Source: Fibrobacter sp. UWB11 (GTDB lineage Bacteria > Fibrobacterota > Fibrobacteria > Fibrobacterales > Fibrobacteraceae). Taken from it: a stretch of DNA of 64,000 bases. Numbering within the stretch: position 1 is the first letter of the stretch; the number at the start of each line of letters is the position of its first letter. Position numbers and translations under genes: made by a program. The stretch spans positions 1 to 64,000 of the forward strand of contig NZ_FSRT01000003.1 in the NCBI RefSeq assembly GCF_900143015.1, given 5' to 3'. Positions 57,818 through 64,000 of this stretch are shown here, piece after piece. The notes under the pieces are model-generated. The model was not told the DNA's origin. It did not search any database and was given only the letters and a program-made list of their open reading frames with translations.

Positions 57818-58456
57818 TTAAGCAAGGGAGTTGATAATCTTGAGGCCCTTTTCTTCCATTTCCTGGATGAGGCGTTCGGAGTTCATGTTGAGAAGACCGA
57901 CGATGACGAGAAGAGGAACTGCAGAGAGAAGTCCGAGGAGCGTAGTACCCATAGCGATAGCAATACCATCAGCAAGAGCCTTAGCACGTTCAGAAGCCGG
58001 CTTGTTAGCAACAGCGTCGAAGGTGTAGATCAGACCGTAAATCGTACCCATAAGTCCGAGCAACGTGGAGATGGAAGCCATAACGGAAATGATGGAGATG
58101 TAGCGAGTGAGGCGCGGAGCTTCGGTGAGGAACACAGCGTCAGAAGCAGCAGTCATCATGTCGCGAGCCTTGTCAGCATCCTTGCAGTTGAGCTTTGCAC
58201 CAACGATAGCGTCCATAACCTTAGCGATCGGGAGCTTAGAGCTCTTAGCGAACTGGAGAGCCTGTTCGAGCTGGTTCTGCATAACGAGCTTACCGAAATC
58301 AGCCATGAACTTAGCGCGGCCCTTGGAGCTCTTAATCATAATGTAGGTAACACGTTCCAGGGAGAAACCAAGGCCGATGATGAACACGACCAAGATGATC
58401 CACATGAACTGGTAACCATCAGATTCAGGGCTGAAGGATTGAAGCAATTTAGACAT
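57818..58456 (-). CDS. exbB: MotA/TolQ/ExbB-family proton channel protein
   Basis: About 212 residues, three membrane helices (about 17-35, 120-140, 165-190). Forms the proton-channel core with ExbD. Signature segments: APRLTRYISIISVMASISTLLGLMGTIYGLIYTFDAV and LADGIAIAMGTTLLGLLSAVPLLVIVGLLN. A strong AAAGGAG site precedes the ATG. It opens the ExbB-ExbD-ExbD-TonB-like operon; a terminator lies between it and the TPR gene upstream. Confidence 0.93.
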   Translation of the reverse strand: MSKLLQSFSPESDGYQFMWIILVVFIIGLGFSLERVTYIMIKSSKGRAKFMADFGKLVMQNQLEQALQFAKSSKLPIAKVMDAIVGAKLNCKDADKARDMMTAASDAVFLTEAPRLTRYISIISVMASISTLLGLMGTIYGLIYTFDAVANKPASERAKALADGIAIAMGTTLLGLLSAVPLLVIVGLLNMNSERLIQEMEEKGLKIINSLA

Positions 58457-58592
58457 TAGAGACTCCTTTAATTGAGTTATTGTTTTTTTGTTGTTTTTGA
58501 TAATCTTCGTTCATATTTATTTTTTTTTGGAGCGTTGTGGGAGATTTTAGTAGTAAAACTTTCTTTACCGCATGCAAATCGCTCTCAAGCCC

Positions 58593-58629
58593 AATAAAAT
58601 AGGGGAATCCCATGAACTAGGATTCCCCG
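58593..58629 (-). terminator. Terminator of the 1,291-residue TPR gene
   Basis: GGGGAATCC/GGATTCCCC, a 9-bp perfect stem with a 9-base loop, followed by TATTTTATT on the minus strand. Confidence 0.85.
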
Positions 58630-58646
58630 TAAAATAGTTTTTACCG

Positions 58647-61600
58647 CTATTTTTTCTTGCCTTTTTTGGCTTTTTTCTTGGCTTTCTTGGATTCAGCCTT
58701 GGCTTTTTTGCCCTTCTTGCCCTTCTTCGGGGTATCTTCAATCACTTCGTCGCTAGAAGATTCGGAAGTGGATTCAACACCTCTTTCAGAAGCCGGGATC
58801 AAGCTCGGGTTAGCGGTCCATTCCTTAAGCTTGGCGAGTTCTTCTTCAAGCTTAGCGCGATCGTCCTTAGTTTCCTTGACGATGTTGCGGAACGTTGCGA
58901 CCTTTTCTTCGAGGGTCATAGCGTCAGACTGTTCGATCTGTTCGATACGAGCCTTCAACTTGAAGTAAGTCGGGTCAGCAAAGAGCGTAGACGGATCGAA
59001 CTTCTGGATCTGGGTATTGAGATCTTCGTTGCTTTCGTCCAAAGTTCTCAATGTTTCGAAGAGCTTCTTCGTCCATTCGTTATCGATACCGTAGTGAGCA
59101 GAAGCCTTGATACCGGTTGCGCACTGCGGGATAGCGAGCTGCTTAGCGGCATCAGAACGGCTGTTCAATTCTTCACGGTAGGCTTCCAAGTCTTCGTGTG
59201 CAGCCATGATAGCGTCATCCTTCACCATGCCCTGGCCCACGTATTCGCGGACGATCAAAGCACTATCCGGAAGCGGAGAGTTGGCGAATGCATCAGCAAC
59301 TTCGACGAACACAGCGCAGCCCTGGTAGTACATTTCGATGTAACCCATTTCTGCAGCAATCACGTCCTTGTTGTAGAAGCCCTGGTCACGAGCAAGGTCG
59401 ATGTTCTTCTGGAAGATCGGACGAGCCTGTTCGTAGTAAGACGGGAGCTGTTGCACGATACCGATACGTTCTGCAAACTTTTCTTCTTCCTTCTTACCGT
59501 TGAGCTGCTGTTCACGAATCTTTGCAGCCATCGTCACGAAGAGCATACCCATCTTGTTGGTGGCACGGAAGGTCCACTTTTCAGATGCGTAGGCAGCAGA
59601 CTTGGAGTAGTGACCCATAGCCTTCTGGAGGATTTCGACCAAGCTCTTGATGATCTTAGCCTTTTCCTTTTCCTTACCCTTCAAGACAACCGGAGTCATC
59701 TTGTTGTATTCGTATTCACCCATGTAGAAAGCAGCTTCGGCCGGGATAGCGGCATCTGCATTCTTGATTTGCAAACCGTACTTGTCGTAAGCTTCAAGAG
59801 TCTTCTTGTAAGCGTCAACAGAGTTGTCCATGTCCTTCACATTGCGGTAGGCGCGAGCGATACCGATGTAAGCGGCAATGAGCTTTTCCTTGTCTTCCTG
59901 GTACATCTTGATGAAGTTGCGATATTCCTGGATGGCGAGGTCCCACTTCTTAGCGTTAGCGTATGCCATCGGGATAGAGAAGGCAGCGTCAACAGCGTAA
60001 GAGCTCTTCGGATAGTCGCGGACGAGGTCCTTGGAGCAGCGGATAGCTTCGTTAGTCATCTTGGCTTCGTCATAGCTCAAGCATGCGCTATAGAGGAAGG
60101 CCGGAGTTTCTTCGTTCTGCGGATAACGCTTGTAAGCAAGTTCGAAGGTAAGAGCAGCGTTCTTCTTATCCGGGATGGAGTCATAGGTCTGAGCAGCAAA
60201 GCCGATTGCCGGGAAGGCCATAGAATCCTGCGGGAAGTTGTCCGTAATGAACAAGAACGTCTTAGCAGCAACCACCGGCTGCTTGTCCTTCTTGTAGTTG
60301 CTAGCAGCACGCAAGACACCCTTAACCGTGAGCGGAGACTTAGCATAGCTCTTCGGGAGGAGCATGAAGGTTTCTGCAGCCTTCTTGTACTGGTTGGTAG
60401 CTTCGTAAGCGGCAGCAGCTTCGAAGATTGCCTTGTCAGCAATGTCGATGTTCGGGTAGCGCTTTACGAGGTCCAAGTAAGCCTTTGCACCAGCTTCATT
60501 CTTGCCTTCCTTAACAGAGGTTTCTGCCTTCTGGAAGAGAACGTAAGCGATAGCCTTTTCGATTTCAGCAGCCATGGAGTCGTTGCGAGTTTCCTTGGCC
60601 TTGTACTGCTTGAGGAGCCATTCAAATTCGGTGAGAGATTCATCGAGCTGGTTGGATTCCAAGAGAGACTGAGCAAGCATACGGCTGATGAGCAAAATAT
60701 ACTGATGCTTCGGGAAGTCCTTCTTGAGCTTACGGAGAACGTTCACAGCAACATTGAACTGCTTTGCATCGTAATGAACGATAGCAGCGTTGTATGCAAG
60801 TTCTGCAGCTTCCTTGTTCTTACCGAACTTAGCCATGTACTTGTCGACCTGGTCGAAGTAGGCCTTGGTTTCCGGCAAGTTGTAAGCCTGAACGGCGTCA
60901 TCGTTAGCCTTGGTCTTGCGAGCATTTTCACGAGCCTGGTCCATCATGAGAACGGCGTTATAACCAGCTTCATCCTTGGAGAGGAGAGCGGCAGAACCCA
61001 TTTCGCGACGGCCGTAGCGAGTCGTGTCAGTTTCAACGATCCAGTTGAACATCTTGGCAGCGTTAGCATGCTGGCCCATTTCCTGATAGACGAGAGCGAG
61101 GTTGATGTGAACCTTGTATTCATCCCAGGTCGGTTCCTTGGCATAGCGCTTCAAGAATGCTTCATAAGCTTCGATAGCCTTTGCATACTGTCTCTTGCCG
61201 CCTTCGATATCACCTTCCTTGGTGAGCTTAGCAGCCTGAGCATGATGGTACTGCGGAATGTCGAGCATAGCGCCACGGATGGCAGCTTCAGCATTCTTCA
61301 CAGATTCCGGATACTTCTGGTTCTTCTTGTACCAAGAAGAGTTGCGGTCGTAACGCTTCACCACTTCGTAGCGGTGTGCCTGAGCATCTTCGAACTTCTG
61401 CTGAACGATCAAGATTTCGATCATAGCAATATCGGCGAGCGGAGCGTCGATGTAGTCCGGGTTGATGTTCATCAAGCGCTTGAAGGACTGGACAGCTTCT
61501 TCGTTACGGTCATGGTCCTTGTTCTTCATACCGATACGGTAGTAGACAGAGTCCTTGAAAGCAACCTTCTTGTCCTTCAAGAATGCTTCAGCTTCCTGGA

Positions 61601-62522
61601 CACCACCACCTTCCAAGTCAGAGAAGGATGCAGCCATGAAGTCCATAGCTTCAGCGCGCAAGTCGTTCGGGTATTTACCCTTGTCAGCACCGACGATGTA
61701 GTCGAAGTACTGCTTAGCGGCGATTTCGTATTCAGCCGTGTTGTAGTAGGATTCGGCCAAGTGGTACATGGCAAGTGCAGCTTCCTTACCCGTGAGGTTC
61801 TCGAAGCCAGTCACCTTCTTATAGGCACTGATAGCGTCCTTGAACTTACGGTTCATGAAGTGGTATTCTGCAATACGGAGCCATGCCTTCGGCACAAGAC
61901 CGTTGTCCGGGAAGTCGCGGACGAGCTGCATACGAAGCTTGTATGCCTTGTCGTCTTCGCCGCTTGCTTCCTGCACAGCAGCAGCCTGGTAAATCACGGT
62001 CGGAGCCTTAGCTTCCTTCGGATACTTGTCGATGTATTCAAGGAAGTAACCCAAGGACTTCTGGTGATCCGGCTTGGGGAACTGGTTGATGTTAGCGCAC
62101 TTTGCCGGCTTGTTATCACGGTCAGCGCACCATGCAACATCTTCTTCATACTGGGCGTTCTTGTCGAGGAACTGCTTTTCTTCGAGCTGGAACTGATAGT
62201 GGCCAAGTTGCTGCAAAGAGCTAGCGCAACGGTTGCTTATCTTGCCGGCGCAACGTTCAACTTGCTTTTCCCACTGGGCAATAGCATCGCGCATGCCCTT
62301 TTCGTCAAGACCACCAGAACGGCAAGCCTGTTCTGCCTGGTTCTTAATCACTCTATAGGAGCTGGCGCACTGATCATAACCAGCATTGCCCTTTCCAATA
62401 GACTTGCACTTTGCGTAAAGATTCTTTGCTTCGGTTGTTTTATCCTTACACGGGTCCGATGCAGCAAAAGATGTTCCTACCATGGAGCACACAATTGCTG
62501 AGACGAGCAATAGATTTTTCAT
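58647..62522 (-). CDS. Large periplasmic tetratricopeptide-repeat protein
   Basis: About 1,291 residues. Signal peptide (NLLLVSAIVCSMVGTSFA), a Cys-rich start (four or more Cys before residue 120), then a long solenoid of TPR helices (LRIAEYHFMNRKFKDAISAYKKV, ALVYQEMGQHANAAKMFNWIV, AAAYEATNQYKKAAETFMLLP and many others) to about 1,120. A coiled-coil stretch (about 1,180-1,240) is followed by an extremely basic tail of Lys/Gly/Ala (KKGKKGKKAKAESKK). TPR proteins with ExbB/D and AgmX-like partners occur in Myxococcus Agl/Glt gliding machinery. The basic tail might bind nucleic acid, polyanion or murein. It follows the smaller TPR gene. Confidence 0.85.
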   Translation of the reverse strand: MKNLLLVSAIVCSMVGTSFAASDPCKDKTTEAKNLYAKCKSIGKGNAGYDQCASSYRVIKNQAEQACRSGGLDEKGMRDAIAQWEKQVERCAGKISNRCASSLQQLGHYQFQLEEKQFLDKNAQYEEDVAWCADRDNKPAKCANINQFPKPDHQKSLGYFLEYIDKYPKEAKAPTVIYQAAAVQEASGEDDKAYKLRMQLVRDFPDNGLVPKAWLRIAEYHFMNRKFKDAISAYKKVTGFENLTGKEAALAMYHLAESYYNTAEYEIAAKQYFDYIVGADKGKYPNDLRAEAMDFMAASFSDLEGGGVQEAEAFLKDKKVAFKDSVYYRIGMKNKDHDRNEEAVQSFKRLMNINPDYIDAPLADIAMIEILIVQQKFEDAQAHRYEVVKRYDRNSSWYKKNQKYPESVKNAEAAIRGAMLDIPQYHHAQAAKLTKEGDIEGGKRQYAKAIEAYEAFLKRYAKEPTWDEYKVHINLALVYQEMGQHANAAKMFNWIVETDTTRYGRREMGSAALLSKDEAGYNAVLMMDQARENARKTKANDDAVQAYNLPETKAYFDQVDKYMAKFGKNKEAAELAYNAAIVHYDAKQFNVAVNVLRKLKKDFPKHQYILLISRMLAQSLLESNQLDESLTEFEWLLKQYKAKETRNDSMAAEIEKAIAYVLFQKAETSVKEGKNEAGAKAYLDLVKRYPNIDIADKAIFEAAAAYEATNQYKKAAETFMLLPKSYAKSPLTVKGVLRAASNYKKDKQPVVAAKTFLFITDNFPQDSMAFPAIGFAAQTYDSIPDKKNAALTFELAYKRYPQNEETPAFLYSACLSYDEAKMTNEAIRCSKDLVRDYPKSSYAVDAAFSIPMAYANAKKWDLAIQEYRNFIKMYQEDKEKLIAAYIGIARAYRNVKDMDNSVDAYKKTLEAYDKYGLQIKNADAAIPAEAAFYMGEYEYNKMTPVVLKGKEKEKAKIIKSLVEILQKAMGHYSKSAAYASEKWTFRATNKMGMLFVTMAAKIREQQLNGKKEEEKFAERIGIVQQLPSYYEQARPIFQKNIDLARDQGFYNKDVIAAEMGYIEMYYQGCAVFVEVADAFANSPLPDSALIVREYVGQGMVKDDAIMAAHEDLEAYREELNSRSDAAKQLAIPQCATGIKASAHYGIDNEWTKKLFETLRTLDESNEDLNTQIQKFDPSTLFADPTYFKLKARIEQIEQSDAMTLEEKVATFRNIVKETKDDRAKLEEELAKLKEWTANPSLIPASERGVESTSESSSDEVIEDTPKKGKKGKKAKAESKKAKKKAKKGKKK

Positions 62523-62549
62523 CGTTCTCTATCCACCTATGATTTTCTA

Positions 62550-62587
62550 AAAATAAAAAGGACGGACCCGGTTTTAAGCGGGCCCGA
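62550..62587 (-). terminator. Terminator between the two TPR genes
   Basis: CGGGCCCG/CGGGTCCG (one G-T pair) with an 8-base loop, followed by TCCTTTTTATTTTT on the minus strand. The downstream TPR gene thus needs its own promoter or read-through. Confidence 0.85.
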
Positions 62588-62594
62588 ATTTTAA

Positions 62595-64000
62595 CTAAAG
62601 GTCGTCCTCCAACGGGGGCATATCAGGTCCGGACTGTTTGGTTCCGCCTGCACCACCCATCTTAGACATGAGGGTTGCCTTTGTAAAGCCAGCGTCTTCC
62701 AAAATGCGCTTGCGGTTAGATTCAAAGCGGTCACTCTGGATAGATCTCTGCATAAACGTTGCGTAATCTTCAATAGCCTGGTTAGCCTTGTTGAACGTCG
62801 GACGCAAAGCTTCACGCTTGCTTTCCACACGCGGAGTCGGCAACTGGCGAGCGAGATCCAAGGCGATAACCTGAACGGAATCGAACTGGCTCTGCATTGC
62901 ATCGTAGGCCTGACGAGCACTGTCGCGAGCGGCAACAGACACAATCGGCTTTTCCGTGCGAGATTCAGCCTGAGTCAAAGCTTCAAGAGCGTTCTGGTAA
63001 TCTTTCTTCATGAAGTAGCAGTAACCCATAACGAGGTAAGCTTCAGACACGAGGAAGGATTCCGGAAGGTTGCTGATGATCCACTTAGCCGGCTTGATAG
63101 CTTCATCCGGCTTGTTAACCTTAAGGAAGGACCAAGCAATACCGAGCATAGCTTCGTCAAACACCGGAGATTCCTTCTGAACCTGACCATACATCTGAGC
63201 AGCTGCTGCGATGTCCGGCTTTTCACCAGAGAAGAAGAGGTGGCCGAGCTTAACTCTTGCAGCGTCCTGAAGGTCGCGTTCAGACTGGTTGGAAACCGGC
63301 TGTTCCGTAATATCGCGGAAGCAGTTTTCAGCTTCGTCAAACTTGCTCATACGGCTGTTAGCAATACCCATGGTATAGCGAGCGTAGAAGTAGTTTGCGT
63401 TACCCGGAAGAATGGAGGCGAGCAAGTCAACGGATTCCTGATAGAGACCCTGTTCGAACTTGATCTGGCCAGCAACGTAGTCAGCGTCAGCCTTCACGTC
63501 ACTTTCACCGAACTTCTGAGCAATGTTCTGATACTTGTTCATAGCTTCCGTGTACTTGCCTTCCTTATAGTCGATGTTCATCAACTGGAAGTGGTACTTG
63601 GCGCGTTGGTCACTCTGCGGATAGCGCTTGATAGCGTCTTCGTAGATGGACTTAGCAGCCTTGTGCATACGGAGGTTTTCGAAAGACTTTGCCTTATAGA
63701 AAGCAGCCTGGTCGACAAGGTGGAATGCCGGGTACTTGGTCTGAACCTTACCGAATGCATAAGCAGCAGCAAGGAATTCACGGTTCAAGTAGAGACGCAT
63801 TGCAGCACGGTAGTCGTTTTCAGGTTCGATCTTCAAACGGCGATAGCGTTCTTCACCGATCTTCTCTTCACGGGTATCACCGAAGCGAGAAGTCAGCTTG
63901 ACAGCCCACACAAAGCCACGGTTCTTCTTAGCCCAGAGATCGTCGTGAGACATTTCGAGGTCAAGAGCGAGGTAACGGAAGATGCTGACATCCTTGACGT
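62595..64000 (-). CDS. Tetratricopeptide-repeat protein, 5' end beyond the window
   Basis: Partial. The frame stays open to the right edge with plausible residues (KDVSIFRYLALDLEMSHDDLW), so the ATG at 63953 is probably internal and the true start lies outside. The visible part (about 468 residues) has TPR units (AMRLYLNREFLAAAYAFGKV, QLMNIDYKEGKYTEAMNKYQNIA, AWSFLKVNKPDEAIKPA, VMGYCYFMKKDYQNALEALTQAE) and a coiled-coil end. It ends in an acidic GPDMPPLEDDL. It is upstream of the larger TPR gene, same strand. The two TPR proteins and the ExbB/D cluster may form one assembly. Confidence 0.83.
   Translation of the reverse strand, partial: VKDVSIFRYLALDLEMSHDDLWAKKNRGFVWAVKLTSRFGDTREEKIGEERYRRLKIEPENDYRAAMRLYLNREFLAAAYAFGKVQTKYPAFHLVDQAAFYKAKSFENLRMHKAAKSIYEDAIKRYPQSDQRAKYHFQLMNIDYKEGKYTEAMNKYQNIAQKFGESDVKADADYVAGQIKFEQGLYQESVDLLASILPGNANYFYARYTMGIANSRMSKFDEAENCFRDITEQPVSNQSERDLQDAARVKLGHLFFSGEKPDIAAAAQMYGQVQKESPVFDEAMLGIAWSFLKVNKPDEAIKPAKWIISNLPESFLVSEAYLVMGYCYFMKKDYQNALEALTQAESRTEKPIVSVAARDSARQAYDAMQSQFDSVQVIALDLARQLPTPRVESKREALRPTFNKANQAIEDYATFMQRSIQSDRFESNRKRILEDAGFTKATLMSKMGGAGGTKQSGPDMPPLEDDL

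Noticed and set aside
59094-62501. Plus-strand open frame of about 1,135 codons opposite the large TPR gene
   Set aside because: Antisense shadow: the TPR gene's codon bias avoids the triplets that would give stops on the other strand. No start-site signal, low-complexity translation; the minus-strand protein has clear TPRs and a signal peptide.

Overview
The window looks like a piece of a Fibrobacter chromosome (rumen or gut cellulose degrader, phylum Fibrobacterota). The call rests on several independent marks: two lipoproteins carrying the FISUMP domain (the 'Fibrobacter succinogenes major paralogous domain'), a TIGR02147/DUF4423-type protein beside a lipoprotein, a GH45 endoglucanase lipoprotein with a long Ser-rich linker, giant secreted proteins ending in a type IX-like Y/F-DLKGR...GAYYGKK tail, and a Gram-negative envelope gene set (mreBCD-mrdA-rodA, ftsX, ExbB/ExbD/TonB-like). 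No phage, transposase, plasmid or CRISPR signal was seen. Species cannot be set without a search.

Layout. 1-500: probable leader and strong promoter of an rRNA operon reading out of the left edge. 0.5-6 kb (minus): GH45 endoglucanase; then a TIGR02147-like regulator, a carbohydrate-binding-like lipoprotein and glgE in one direction. 6-12 kb: GNAT acetyltransferase, tRNA-Leu(CAG), a three-gene envelope operon of unknown role, a divergent MORN/YwqK-repeat lipoprotein and two pilin-like genes. 12.4-13 kb (plus): tRNA-Leu(UAA) and a small hypothetical gene. 13.1-17.7 kb (minus): a giant secreted repeat protein followed by a 43-aa peptide gene. 17.8-23.3 kb (minus): overlapping ftsX, envC-like, holB, recJ and a TonB-like gene. 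23.4-27.1 kb (plus): YbbR protein, tsaD, an unknown secreted protein, birA. 27.3-35 kb (plus): two tandem paralogous FISUMP lipoproteins built from about twenty Cys/Trp repeats. 35.1-39.9 kb (minus): a second giant secreted protein with an exact tandem 1,329-bp internal duplication, followed by two more short peptide genes of the same family as the 43-mer. 40-42.7 kb (minus): quinone genes (UbiA-, UbiX- and MenG/UbiE-like). 42.8-47.8 kb: CotH-kinase lipoprotein, tRNA-Phe, GAF/HD-GYP protein, tRNA-Ser, comF. 48-53.4 kb (minus): mreB-mreC-mreD-mrdA-rodA. 53.5-55.3 kb: small lipoprotein and an outer-membrane barrel. 55.4-64 kb (minus): two TPR proteins, TolQ/ExbB, two ExbD and a TonB/AgmX-like protein, the last gene running off the right edge.

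How the parts fit. Much of the window is envelope biology: cell-shape and lateral wall synthesis (mre/mrd/rod), division amidase activation (ftsX/envC-like), a proton-driven trans-envelope machine (ExbB/D, TonB-like, TPR), and large surface or secreted proteins. Housekeeping genes (recJ, holB, tsaD, birA, menaquinone genes, four tRNAs) lie between them.

The best candidate for an undescribed system is the pairing of giant type IX-tailed surface proteins with short peptides that share an ungapped KxYxxPE[MV]xV-x8-LLx[SG]S-like core. It occurs at two places in the window, with three peptides, all shorter than usual gene-calling cutoffs. Secondary points are the Cys/Trp repeat of the FISUMP lipoproteins, the ExbD pair in which one member lacks the membrane Asp, and dispersed palindromes and heptamer repeats, one of which has become part of the ubiX reading frame.
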